Source: Vespa crabro | Lineage: Eukaryota; Arthropoda; Insecta; Hymenoptera; Vespidae | Assembly (NCBI RefSeq): GCF_910589235.1 | Contig: NC_060956.1 | Span: 14,688,499 to 14,752,498, forward strand | Direction: 5' to 3' | Length of the DNA stretch: 64,000 nucleotides | Shown: positions 1-12,086 of the stretch, piece after piece | Position numbering within the stretch: position 1 is the stretch's first letter | Layout of the letters: each line of letters begins with the position of its first letter | Made by a program: the position numbers and the translations under genes | The notes under the pieces: generated by a model | The model's input: only the letters and a program-made list of their open reading frames with translations | What the model was told of the DNA's origin: nothing | The model's database searches: none

Positions 1-355
1 AATTATTAATAATAAAACTATTTCCACGTTATTTAAAATTCAATAATTTTTTATAGGCTGATCAAAGAGCTCTGATCATGTATTAGATGTATTAATATCA
101 GTCTGGTATGTGGTGAATTAAAGAAGAGAAATGATTTTTTGAAGTTATAAATACAAAATGAACGCTTTTTACATTTTTTATTAATATAGTTAAAACGAAA
201 AAATCAATATATATTTACACACATAAAGATGCGCACATTCATATGATATATAAATGCGTATATTCACCAAAAATTATTTAAAAGCTTTATTTTATTATTT
301 CAATAAAACTCACTACTATTTTTTTTGTTTTTTTAATTAATAACTTTACTTAACA

Positions 356-630
356 ATTTCTTCGTATTAATTAAAAATTTCAGTTTTTTTTATGTATTAT
401 ATATAAACGACTTGTTTGCACCATAGACATTTTTAATAATATAGAATAAATACATACATACACATGTAATTACAACCAAAATATATATGTAAATATATTG
501 AAACATAGCACATAAATTTCTTCATATTTATTTATATTTATTTCAAAACTTAGAATTCTTTATGAAATTTATAAGAGACTTGTATCATGCAAATTTTTAA
601 TAATGTAAAATAAATATATTCCTGTGTACA
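356..630. repeat. Diverged tandem duplication, about 168 bp offset
   Basis: The segment around 402-457 (core ACTTGTTTGCACCATAGACA followed by TTTTTAATAATATAGAATAAA) recurs at 570-625 as ACTTGTATCATGCAAATTTT with the same TAATAATGTAAAATAAA continuation. Flanking CTTCgTATTaATT / CTTCaTATTtATT stretches align at the same offset. Copies are clearly diverged, so the duplication is old. Confidence 0.5.
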
Positions 631-805
631 TAATGCATACATACCATATTTTTTACTTGTCCATTGTTTTTCTCTTACCTTTATTTATCTTATATTTTTG
701 CATCGAGATAAAAGGTAATAACAAAAAAAAAAAAAATAAGCTATGATTAAAAGAGAAAGATAAAAATGTGAGAAAAGAAATTCATTTCTTCTCTGGTGGA
801 ATTTC

Positions 806-809
<4 letters not shown>

Positions 810-848
<39 letters not shown>
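810..848. repeat. (CT)n microsatellite
   Basis: Uninterrupted CT dinucleotides, followed by CATC-rich tetranucleotide sequence to about 872. Confidence 0.95.
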
Positions 849-851
<3 letters not shown>

Positions 852-1124
852 ATCCATCCATTCATCCATCCATCTTTTTTTTTCTTTTTTTCTCTCTGTC
901 TTTTGTCCTTTTTAAATTGCCTTCATTCCACTTAGTTTAGAAATCGAATCCATTCGACGTGATAAGCGAACATTAACCGCGAATTAAACGAGTCTCGTGG
1001 TATTCTGTTACTCTCACACTTACTGAAATATAATTGTTTCTCTCCTTGTGGTCTATACGCTCTGATGTGATCTTGTCGTATCTTATTAATAGCAATCGAT
1101 ATTTATTATTAATAGCGATCGAAC

Positions 1125-1140
1125 GTGCTCGATCGAGCAC
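1125..1140. other. Perfect 16-bp palindrome GTGCTCGATCGAGCAC
   Basis: The sequence equals its own reverse complement and stands out in AT-rich surroundings. It could bind a dimeric factor; no function can be read from sequence alone. Confidence 0.6.
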
Positions 1141-1446
1141 CATGTGTGCGTGTTTGTGTGTTTGTGTGTGTACGTGCCTTTTGTCTCTTCTTAATTAGAC
1201 GATTTTTTGACGAGCCGTCCGATGCATAGACGTTATAAAAATATAATCGTCTATACGATGGATTTAAAGCGGATAATACTTTAGCGATTATTTATTTTCC
1301 ATAGTATCGTCTAAGTAATATGTTCGAGGAATTAATACAACATAAATATATAATATATACTTCCAAGATGATTTATAAATAAATGAAATTCACATAAATA
1401 TTAGACAAAAATATATAACTTTCTTTCTATCACTATGTGACTTTTA

Positions 1447-1695
1447 AGTTATACGTATATCTGTATTTTTTAAGTTTTATTTCTTTATGAGTTAAACAAT
1501 TTTTTACATTTTTTTTAGTATAAGTTATATCTAACGTAGTGTAACTACTTATATATTATATACTACTGTATACTAGTATACTATAAGTAATTATAATATA
1601 CTTAATGTAATCAACTAAATATAACTTATAGGTAAAGGACTGTAAAATTGTTTAATTTATAAAGAAACAAAACTTAAAAAATTTGTATATATAAA
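1447..1695. mobile_element. Foldback (inverted-repeat) element, MITE-like
   Basis: The left arm (about 1447-1533) reads CTGTATTTTTTAAGTTTTAT, then CTTTATGAGTTAAACAATTT and GTATAAGTTATAT. The reverse complement of about 1609-1695 reads the same series with few changes (TTTTTTAAGTTTTGTTTCTT, TATAAATTAAACAATTTTAC, CTATAAGTTATAT). Arms of about 85 bp flank about 75 bp. Sequences resembling the left arm recur near 2830-2900 and near 16770-16850, suggesting a dispersed family. No coding capacity. Confidence 0.6.
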
Positions 1696-1826
1696 TTTTT
1701 ATATATATATATTTATATATATAAACATATATATATAAATACATAGTTTTATATATATATGATATATATATATATATATTTATATATATAAACATATATA
1801 TAAATACATAGTTTTATATATATATA

Positions 1827-1829
<3 letters not shown>

Positions 1830-1885
<56 letters not shown>
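1830..1885. repeat. (AT)n microsatellite
   Basis: Pure AT dinucleotides at the end of a larger TA-rich stretch that is itself tandemly duplicated (about 73-bp unit, 1688-1830). Confidence 0.9.
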
Positions 1886-1889
<4 letters not shown>

Positions 1890-3062
1890 TAAAAGTTTAG
1901 TAGAAGTGATTATACTATATAAATACTATTCTGCTATTTAGTGTAATTATACTATACTATAATTTATACTAATATTATTATTAGTATTGTATAATTCTAC
2001 TAATTCTAATATAATTACTAGTTTAATAATTAAATAAAAAAACTTTCATATATTATATAATTTTTTTGTAAACACAATACAAAATTGGCTTATAAAGAAT
2101 GAACAAAATTAATAACGAAAGATACTCCGTCGTATCGGCAACATTAATATTAGGTTATTTAAGACAATATTAATACCCATTATAGACCTTATACTACTTT
2201 TAATTGTAGTTTAATCGATGGTCATTCAGTATTGTTCGATTAAATTTTTATCTCACTTCCTTGTTAACTTGTTCTTATCAAACAAAAATACGTACCTTTT
2301 TTAATCTATTTGAAAACATTTTTGTTCAAGTATAAAAATGAATACATAGTTGTTAAAATTAAATAATAAAAAAATATATACAACTAAAGATAAAAACTTA
2401 CGACCAAAATTAATTTTTTATATAACGAGCAGTAAATGAAAGATAATAATAACATATTTAATTTATATATTAATTAATATATTATCATTGATATCGGACC
2501 AATAAGGAAGAGGGTCAAGCGAGTTATCGTTTAATAATTATCAATTATTTGTAAATGCTCGTTTTATTTTCCCTGAGATAATTTGTTCAAAACCGGGGAA
2601 AGTGTCCGATACCATGTTATCGGTAGGAATATAATTTTCGAAAGAGTTATCTTGTTAGTGGGTGAACGATTGACGTTTCAGCAATCATTTCTAAACATAC
2701 GGAATGTTAACTTCATGTAGTGCGTGTTTCTTTCAGAAGTAACGATGATCAGTTTGTAACGATGACCTGAATTAATGATAAAATTTGTGTAATACGTGTG
2801 TTAACTTTCTATAACTTGTAATTTTAATGTAACTTTCAAGTAACAAACTTATGTGTCTGTATTTTGTAAGTTTCACTTTATTTAATGGGATTATAAAATT
2901 CATTATTATTTTGTATCTAAAGAGTTTTTTTTCGGATTTTAAATATAAATTATAATATACTATAGTATATTAAGTATAAGTTATAATATACTATACTGTA
3001 TAGTATAATATAATATGCTATACTTTGTATAATATAAAAATTATTTTTATATATTAATGCTA

Positions 3063-3122
<60 letters not shown>

Positions 3123-3776
3123 GTATGTAATATACTATATTAAATTATATGATGTGATTGTATGTATTGATGATGAAAGTAATATACTAATATATATCAC
3201 ATAAGTACAATTGGTTTCTTTATACGAACAAGAATTGAATTATGAAGGGCTCAAGATGATTAATTTTTTCGATGTTACGATAATCACGAATATTTTCTTA
3301 ATTTCTTTCTCGTTTTTTTCGCGCAATTTATACTTTTAGTTCGTTTGTTTTTTTCCTTTCACTTTTCGTTTACTCATGAAAGTCAATATCTAAATCATAC
3401 TTCTCGAGTAATCAAGAGTGTTGTTAAACCAAGCAATAGTTGCTAGTGGACGTTGAAGTTTCTCTCATAAAAGAGAAAGAACGAGGAGAGTGTCGTGCCT
3501 CCGAAAGTAACCAATCCTGGTTATCCTTTCACTATTGGAATTCAAAGCTTGTTTAACAAGGCCGATCACCTATATGTCCTGTATGTTTGTTCATTCTTGA
3601 AACGTATGAATCGAAGGAAGAAACGTTGCCAATCGCATTGTGTTTTGCCACGAAGTGACTCCTGAGAGTAAAAGAAAATTTGAAAGACGTTTCTTTTTTC
3701 CTTTTCTTTTTTTGAAAGAGGATAATTCTCGAAGTTGTTAAACGGACGACATGTCTTGAAAAAAGAAAAAAAAATA

Positions 3777-3886
3777 ATGTTAACGTGTTATATTACGGCG
3801 GTGCAGTGCGAATGGTTGGAGATTCGTAAGAGACAACACGCGAACTTGTATCCCGAAATCCAATTAAAAGACTCGCTCAAGGCCCG
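3777..3886 (+). CDS. Possible alternative first exon of SNX27
   Basis: An ATG at 3777 opens 36 codons plus two bases and ends at a strong donor (CG|GTAAGA). Joined to the exon at 3998 it stays in frame (CG|C, Arg). The product would replace the first half of the PDZ domain with a short segment rich in charged residues (start MLTCYITAVQ) that I do not recognise. The intron would be 111 nt. Support is only splice phase and donor quality, so this may be chance. Confidence 0.25.
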
Positions 3887-3997
3887 GTAAGAAAGCTGTA
3901 GGAAAAGTTAGCAGAGTGGTAACAAACGACTCTCTTTCTTTTTTTCGTTCTCACTTATTTTCTTCTTATTTCTTTTTTTTTTGTTTCTTCTCTTTAG

Positions 3998-5666
3998 CAA
4001 CAACGTGAATGTCGAGGGTGCCACTCACAAGCAGGTCGTTGACTTGATAAAGTCTGGTGGTGACGTACTGACGTTGACGGTGATATCCGTGACACCGCAA
4101 GAGGCTGAAAGGCTAGAACCTTGTGAGGATCTAAGGTAAAAAGTGATATTTGTTATTTCTTTTTAACAAAAGTTATTTATCCATGCAAAAACATATCCTC
4201 TGATCATCTTTTTTATTTCACTATCTAGCTATCCACCGATAGACTACAGCGAAAAACGATCCTTACCCATTAGTGTACCGGATTACCATGTCCGTGAAAG
4301 GAAACACGAACGTTACGTTGTTTTCAACGTACATATGGCCGGAAGGCATTTATGTTCTAGACGTTATCGCGAATTCGCTGCCCTTCATATGGCCCTGAAA
4401 AAGGAATTTATTGGATTTAATTTTCCAAAGTTACCTGGAAAATGGCCTTTTCAGTAAGCTCTTCGTATTCAACGATTTCTCTTTATTGCTGGTATCTGAT
4501 CTATTTTTGTATCATTTCTATATGTATTAATGTTTTAACAGATTGACGGAACAGCAATTGGATGCCAGAAGACGAGGTTTGGAACAATATCTTGAAAAAG
4601 TCTGTGCCGTACGTGTAATTGCCGAGAGCGATGCTATGCAAGAATTTCTAACCGATAGGTTAGACGAGGACGGCGATCAAGGTCCAGCGGTTGACTTAAA
4701 GGTTCTCTTACCTGATCGCGAGGTCGTTACCGTGACGGTCGCGAAAGCCGCTTTGGTCAAGGATGTCTACGATGCGGTCTGTAGTAGAGTCGGACTTGAT
4801 TCGGAAACCGCCAAGTATTTTTACCTCTTCGAGATAGTCGAGTACAATTTCGAGAGGAAACTTCAACCTCACGAGCACCCGCACACACTTTATATTCAGA
4901 ATTACTCAACGGCGAGTGCGACGTGCCTAGCGATAAGAAGGTGGTTGTTCAATGTAAATAGGTCTCTTAGCGAGCAGGCCTTGACGTGGATCTTTTGGCA
5001 GACCGTTGATGAGGTCAACAGGGGACACATTAGCGCTGGTGAGCGATTGTATCAGCTGAAGGCCCTGCAGGATGCATCTAGAAAACACGAGGTAATAACG
5101 AGTCTATCAATGTATTGGCTTTTACGATGGATATCGGCTTAAAGTTTTATACGACTTATTCCGATGTATATTTAATGCAAAGGGACTCTCTTATACGTTT
5201 TATAGTATCTAAAATTGGCGAGAGAGTTGAGCGGATACGGCGATATTGTTTTTCCACATTGTGCTTGCGACTCCAGGAAGGAAGGACATGTTGTCGCAGC
5301 GATTGGCATGGCAGCATTCAAATTACATGCAGCAAAAGAGGATGGTACCTTAGAATCTCAAGTAGTCGAATTTCAATGGAATACTATAACCAGATGGGAG
5401 GTAGACGAGGAAGGCATGGCCTTTTGCTTTCAATATATTCGACAAGATAATAGGCCGCCACGTTGGTTGAAAGTTTTCACGCCTTATGTAAGTTTCTCTT
5501 AGTCGAACTGAAATTATTCACGGAAGTATGACTCGACAGCTCTTTTTGTTTGTTCGTTTATCGCGATCTAATTATTCTGATATTTTCTTTTTCGTAGTAT
5601 ACCTTTCTGTCTGATTGCTTCGATCGAATAGCAGAAGAGGCGAAGTGGGACGATCCCGGAGAATGA
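3998..5666 (+). CDS. Snx27: Sorting nexin 27 (SNX27), 3' part: end of PDZ, PX, FERM-like
   Basis: Exons by splice signals: 3998-4135, 4229-4453, 4542-5091, 5206-5487, 5598-5666. All phases agree and give 420 visible residues plus stop. The first exon encodes the second half of a PDZ domain (NNVNVEGATHKQVVDLI), which in SNX27 binds cargo C-termini and the retromer subunit VPS26. The second exon is a PX domain (YPPIDYSEKRSLP, then SRRYREFAALH, the Arg-Tyr phosphoinositide-binding signature). The third and fourth form the FERM-like module (YFYLFEIVEYNFERKL, later FPHCACDSRKEGHVV and GMAFCFQYIRQ). Known role of the family: endosome-to-plasma-membrane recycling with retromer/SNX1-2. The 5' exons with the start codon and the first half of PDZ lie outside the window. 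The domain order PDZ-PX-FERM is unique to SNX27 among sorting nexins, so the identification is firm. Confidence 0.95.
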
Positions 5667-6385
5667 CGCAGTATTCGTCGTTAATACGTTTTTCTTTTCC
5701 TTTTTTTTTACTTTTTTTTTCTTTTCTTTTTTATTCTTTAATCTTTAAATACCGATCATCTATAATTGACGATCGATTCGTAGCCTGGACATTCGATAGG
5801 ATTATAACTTATAGAGTGCGATTGAACGAAATATCATTTATCATATCAACAATGTCGCACTTTTCTTTCATTTACATTAGACAAATATATATTCGTTTTA
5901 TTAACACGAATCTTATAAATCATATATTTTCATATATGATACACGTTGTTCGAATAATATAATATTCGAACCTTATAATGTCTTCTTGTGTTGCTTTTCT
6001 TTTTTTTTGCAATAGTATATTAGAAGAAATTATAAAGAATTATATAATTTCAAATGAATAGTATTTCCTTCTTATACTTTTTCTTTTTTTGTGTGCTTAT
6101 TTTTTTTTATATTTTCGTTTTTCGTTTTTTTTTTCTTTCATTTTTTTATGTAAGATCTGTTATCTTCACTTTATCTATACTGTCACGTTAATAATGGAAT
6201 GCAAAGGAATTATATAAGACGACGTCGGGTAAAAAATGAATGAATATGAGAGAACGTAAATAACGCCTAGTGTCGGTATATGATTTGGCCTATAAGTTAT
6301 TTCCTAGAACGTGTAATTCGATTTCTCGTTTCAGAAACAATCGAATTACAAATTGTTCCTTCTTATTAGCCTAATATACATGTAA

Positions 6386-6388
<3 letters not shown>

Positions 6389-6432
<44 letters not shown>

Positions 6433-6468
6433 CATACATACATACATACATACATACATACATACATA
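6389..6468. repeat. Compound (TA)n(CATA)n microsatellite
   Basis: About 38 bp of TA dinucleotides pass directly into about ten CATA tetranucleotides. Confidence 0.95.
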
Positions 6469-6770
6469 AAATATACATATTATTTTCTTTTCAAATTTCT
6501 TTTACAAAAGCGTTACATATTCTTCGTTGACTTAACAAACAAAGTATTATGTGCTTCGTTCGAGTTTAAATCTCCTTGTACTATCTTTCAAATTTCAATG
6601 TGCTTTTATTTAAATTTTTACGCTTACTGAAAGCTTATTGAAATTTTTGAGATATTCCATGCGAAGTCTCTTCAATGATCGAAAATGTTGGAAAGTTATT
6701 AATTAATATTTTCGATTTGAATCATATATTATTCCATTACTCATTCGTGATCACCTTGTATATGTTGAAA

Positions 6771-6838
6771 AATGAAATGAAATGAAATGAAATGAAATGA
6801 AATGTAATGTAATGTAATGTAATGTAATGTAATGAAAT
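6771..6838. repeat. Pentanucleotide repeat (AATGA)n(AATGT)n
   Basis: AATGA units switch to AATGT units and return to AATGA, which is a point variant spread within one tract. Confidence 0.9.
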
Positions 6839-7140
6839 ATTTCCAACGGATGTATGTTTTAAAAGGTCAAAAGATTCACAGTTTAACATTATTGTATCTA
6901 TAGATGCCTATTTTTTTAAATTAATGAATTATTTATACGTTCTACGCGTTTAAAGTAAATGTCTGAATTATTATAAAAATATTACGTTGTAAAATTAATT
7001 GAAAAAAAAAAAATAGAAAAGAAAGAGAGTAATGGAGCACGCCTGACATAAAACAAGGTACATATTTTCCCCAGTACTTCGGTGATTAACAATACTCATT
7101 AAATAGTACTATTGATAAGAGGAGTTGCTAAATAATAATT

Positions 7141-7213
<73 letters not shown>

Positions 7214-7232
7214 TAATAACAATAATATTAAT
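7141..7232. repeat. (AAT)n microsatellite
   Basis: A near-perfect AAT trinucleotide run. It opens poly-Asn and poly-Ile frames on the two strands that are not genes. Confidence 0.95.
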
Positions 7233-7896
7233 ATTAATAATGATGATGATAATAAGAGAATTAAGAATATATATATTCAATACAAGGAATATTATTCTCG
7301 ACGAGAGGACAACTTTTAGGTGCACCTTCGTCATATTTTGTCACGACAGATACGAACGATAAACTATTTAAAGCTGTTTTTTTTCTTTTTAGTTGATTTT
7401 TATGGACCATTAATTTGTGCGCATCGTTGTACAGTTTCATACATTATTATTTCTCATTCATATTTTGTTGTATTGTTTCAAACGTTTCTCGTTCGAATAT
7501 AGTCTTGACTATAGTATATGTAAAATAAAGAAGTGAACACATGTTATATACATATAAATACACATATATGTATACATTATCATAAACACGTACGCTTATG
7601 AACACAAACACACCACAAATAATTGTCGTTAATATTTTTAAACTTTATGCAGAATGCATCGCGTGAATGATATGAAAGTAGAAATGTAGAATTGAGCGAT
7701 GTGAAATTTTGTTGGACTATACATACACGTTCCCGAGAGTATAGTAACAATAATGTTAATAGCTGTAGGTAGATAAATATATCAATGTAAATGAAAAGAA
7801 AAAAAGGAGAACGCAGAAATATACGAGTAATTATAGTTGTAGCTATGTCAGTTGATTATGCGATGATGGTGATGATGTTGATTATAATAATTATGG

Positions 7897-7915
7897 TGAT
7901 TATATATATATATAC

Positions 7916-7981
<66 letters not shown>
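7897..7981. repeat. (AT)n microsatellite
   Basis: TA dinucleotides with one CATA interruption. Confidence 0.95.
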
Positions 7982-7982
<1 letters not shown>

Positions 7983-8077
7983 ATATTCGGTTTTAGTAAG
8001 TATGCATAAATGAAATTATTTCATAGGCTTAATATATAATAATTTCTTGTAAGATTATTCATTTGAAAAAATTTTTA

Positions 8078-8173
8078 TTTAATGGACTATGTGATAATTC
8101 TGTATGTGTGTATGCGTATATGTATGTATATATATACACATATATACACAGAATTATCACACAGTCTGTTAAA
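8078..8173. ncRNA. 96-nt pre-miRNA-like hairpin, unrecognised
   Basis: The left arm TGTGATAATTCTGTATGTGT (8090-8109) pairs with the right arm ACACAGAATTATCACACAGT (8146-8165). Pairing continues outward (TTTAATGGACTA with AGTCTGTTAAA) and inward through GTATATGTATGTATATATAT / ATATACACATATATAC. Arms of about 40 nt with few mismatches and a small loop are the dimensions of an insect pre-miRNA. I do not recognise the mature sequence. It could equally be a tiny foldback element. The strand is undetermined. Confidence 0.3.
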
Positions 8174-9352
8174 TACACATGCATAGATATAGATTATATA
8201 TTTACATACTTAACCGAATATACTATAAACACACATATGCGTATGCACGTGCACATACGTATCTATTATTGGCAAAATTGGATAGAGAATAATTTTCAAA
8301 ACTTATATTGTAAAACTTATAAAAATAATATAGGAAGTGTATGTAAGAAAAAAGAAATACGATTGATCGTTGAACGTATATTGTCAAAAAGAAAGAACAG
8401 AAATTGAAAAGTATTCAAACGATAAGTTACAATGAGAACGAACAGTCCTTCCGTATATTTAGCACATTCCATCATTTTAACAATGATCTTATTATCTTTT
8501 TTCTAATCGCTCGTTATATTCGTTACAATAAAATTATGCCGAGCATGCGAATTATTTGATTAACACGTCCTTAATATTTATAATTTGAAAATTGTTTCAC
8601 TGAGATCATGAGAGAGAGGGGAGAGGAGAAGGAAGGGAAAGAAAGAAAGAAACCTATCGTTTGATTGATCTATATATACTGGTATTTATCTGCTATCATT
8701 TAACTCGAGATAATTCTAAACGAATTAGCAGCAAGTTGTTTATAAGCCGTCGATAAATTAGCAGCATGCTTAGAGAAGTGAAGGAACCGTAAGACTAATT
8801 AAATACAAGAATTCGTCCAAATGAGCAGCAAAGTTATTTAAAGTGATCTCTGATGAGAATTAAAGAAAGAAGGAGAAGAAAGAAAGGAAAGAAGGAAGAA
8901 AAAAAAGAGTTAAAAAGGAATAACAAAATTAGTATATCGCATTTGTAAATATATAATATATAATACATAATATGTAACATAATATATAATATATATAATA
9001 TATGATATATATAATACATATATATATATATATATTGTATATATATATGTATATATATGTATATATATGTATAATATTATATATATGTATATATAATATT
9101 ATAAAGAAGTAAAGAGAGATACATGTCTCTGAGAAAAAGATTCCTTTCTTTCATTAGCCTGATGTTCACTGTTATCAATTACATATTATATTTATTCTCA
9201 TATCGGTACGCGTAATCCGATTTGCTCTAATAGCAATTAGAAGAAAATAAAAAAGAAAAAAGAGAAAAATGCAAAACTGGAACGAATTGCAATTTGTCGA
9301 GAGGGAAAAAAGACACAAAACGACAGGATAACTATGTTAGCATATTAATAAA

Positions 9353-9450
9353 AAATAAAAAAAAAATAATAATAATAATAAAAATAATAATAATGATAGT
9401 AATACAATAAAATAATAATAATAATAATATTAATAATAGTAATACAATAA

Positions 9451-9512
<62 letters not shown>
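9353..9512. repeat. (ATA)n microsatellite, interrupted
   Basis: About 160 bp of AAT-type trinucleotides with a tandemly repeated interruption (GTAATACAATAAAATAATAA twice). Confidence 0.9.
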
Positions 9513-9513
<1 letters not shown>

Positions 9514-9801
9514 TTTCATTATCGTTATTATACAGCGAAATCATATCATTACGGTTAATCGTTTAGACTTTAATAATTAACAAATTAATTAATTGTAGAC
9601 CGTGATAAAAGTATGCTTCTGATTTGTCAGAAAAATCATTATCAATTTTTTCGAAGACATCCTTTTTTTTCATTCGAATAGGAAAGAGAAAAAAGGATTC
9701 TGATATTTCATGTCTATTTAAGGTAAATTACTTTTTTCTTTTTCAAATCCTTTTCTTCTCTTTTTGTTTGGTCGAACGAATCTGTTGCAAAAAAAAATAA
9801 G

Positions 9802-9804
<3 letters not shown>

Positions 9805-9890
<86 letters not shown>
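9805..9890. repeat. (GA)n microsatellite
   Basis: About 85 bp of uninterrupted GA. Confidence 0.95.
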
Positions 9891-9894
<4 letters not shown>

Positions 9895-10562
9895 ATAAAA
9901 AGTACGCTAATAAGAATGCATCGTCTTTCGTGTCTCGTTCTTTTTTCTATCTTCTAAACTATAATGATCCTAATCTCCTGTCATAATCCTGATCGCATTC
10001 TTATAGATAGAAATACATAGGAACATGTTTCTTTTTTAGTTGGACGAGTGTAATACAATGGTTCTCGTGACAAGCTTGTATAAGCAAAGATTACTTTAAT
10101 TCGAGGAAAATTCGCGTGCACATACTCGCATACGCAAGTTCGCTTAAAAGAAAATAATTTACAAATGGCCAAATTTTAAATTAATGTCTAGATCATTCTT
10201 TTGATTAGATTGAAGAAAAAAAAGAAAACAATAAATAAATAGAAGTGGAAAGATAAGACAAAATTTTGAATTTATTACTTGGTCGTGTTTCTAAAGCAAG
10301 TAAATAAATATAATTATGAGAAAGATGATAAACAAAGAGAAAAGAATGTTGTTTTTATTGAAAATCTTAAAATATTCTTCTCTTGTATTTTTTTTTCTGA
10401 AGACTGTATATACCCTCGCACAAATATGTGCGAATCTTTTTCCCTCCTTTTTCTTTCAAAGAAGAAAAAGAGATTCACTTCTTTCAGAGATCTCACGAGT
10501 CCACTTGGTGGGAGCAACATTATCTCTTTAGACTTGTAAGAGTTTCACACATATTCGAAATG

Positions 10563-10606
<44 letters not shown>

Positions 10607-11018
10607 GAAACGGAACACTTATAAGGTACGGAACCAAACGAAGGCAATCTTAGAAAATATGTGTACATGTATGTATATGTGTATTGTTTAATGATCGCGT
10701 GAGTTACGTTTGCGAATATATAATGCTCGACATATGTGTGCATGTGTAGATGTATATGTGAGGAAGACACTTATGGTTGTGTGCATATATACATATATAT
10801 ATATGTATATATATGTTTTACTGATACACGCTGGATGCTCTAAGAAGATATCGCTAAGTGGTTACCGATATACGGAATGGAAGATCAGTCTACAACCACC
10901 TGTCCCAGAAGATGGAAGTACTCCTAATCTAATTGCACTTTATATTTTTTTCCTAAGTTCACCATAAAAATCGTTCAGATATTTTTCATGCCTAATCGAT
11001 AATTGAAGAAGAAGAAGA

Positions 11019-12032
11019 ATGGATCGGATCAAACGAAAAAAACGAAAGAAGAGTGAAAAAAAGGTATCCTCTATTTTGATCAGTTTTATTTATTTTAATT
11101 TATCTCTTCCTCTCTCTCTCTCTCTATGTCTTTCTCTGCCTTTCTCTGCCTTTCTCTCTTTTTCTTCTTTAATCAGTAACGTTTTTTCCGTGTTATCGTG
11201 TCAATTGTAAGATTTTGTTCATCTTCGAATAAAATAAAAGAGTTGAAATAATTATTAATTTCTATTTTTTTTTATTTATATACTTCTCAAAAGAGATATA
11301 GATAAAATCAAAATAATAATAATTATTACAATAATAAAAGAGAACGTTGTATAATCCAATTGTTGGGGATTATCGTTAATTTACACGCGAGTATATTTGA
11401 TTATGAATGTTGTATGTATTGAAATCAATTTCTGATACGTGCTTGTATTTTATAATTATTGAAAAAATCGTAAAAAACGAATTGTAAAAAGGAAAAAATC
11501 GTTAATAATAAATGTCGTTAATAATCTCGACGACAACTTGTTCTCTGAAAAGATCATTCGTTAAAGCCATTAAATGTTTTTCCATTTCGCATTAAATGTC
11601 AAATAAAAAGAAAAATCACTTCAATTTAAAAAGAAGACAATGAGAAAAATAAAAAACAAAAAAGGTAGATAAAAGAGACAGACCGTTACCGTTCGCGTTA
11701 GAAATGAATTAACACTCTCGATTTGTGCCGGCAATTAAAAGAACAAAGACGCTTTGAGATCAAGTTTGCTTTTCATTCATGAAAACTCCACAATGACCCG
11801 TTATTGTCCGAGTATTCATTAACCCAATTTCAGGTGCATTCGTGAAAATGGTCGGACAAAGAATTTTACCTCGCCTTTGTTGTCATTCACTTTTTCATCC
11901 ATCTTTTATCTTTATTCTAATCTCAGTCATATTACTTTATAATTTAATTATGTATAATAATTTGTGTGGTTGTCATGTGTTTGTTTGGCCAATAATAATG
12001 CAGAAATTTTCAGTAAAAAATATTTTGTAAAC

Positions 12033-12086
<54 letters not shown>

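Larger units (their letters stand above)
1..3997. other. Probable SNX27 intron or upstream sequence, AT-rich and repeat-laden
   Basis: No convincing conserved coding exon is visible here. The next exon downstream opens in the middle of a PDZ domain, so this stretch is most simply a long intron of SNX27 whose 5' exons lie left of the window. It holds a CT microsatellite (810-848), TA runs (1830-1885, 3068-3113), a foldback repeat (1447-1695), a roughly 73-bp tandem duplication of TA-rich sequence (about 1688-1830), diverged tandem copies near 356-460 and 515-630, and a possible alternative first exon (3777-3886). Confidence 0.6.
5667..11018. other. SNX27 3' UTR and intergenic sequence, simple-repeat rich
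   Basis: No conserved coding exon is seen. Open frames here are translations of microsatellites (AAT, TA) or short chance frames. AATAAA occurs at 7524-7529 and again near 8528, either of which could end the SNX27 transcript. A 96-nt imperfect hairpin lies at 8078-8173. The direct repeat AATTAGCAGCA occurs twice near 8725-8765. Confidence 0.6.

Noticed and set aside
1..3997. Search for the first half of the SNX27 PDZ domain
   Set aside because: No frame with the expected PDZ carboxylate-binding loop or a GDRILEV-type end before a donor was found; the exon must lie outside the window.
10831..10967. Frame containing GYRYTEWKISLQPPVPEDG, with a YRYTEW string reminiscent of iduronate sulfatases
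   Set aside because: Only one short string matches, there is no flanking sulfatase exon and no clear splice sites. Probably chance.
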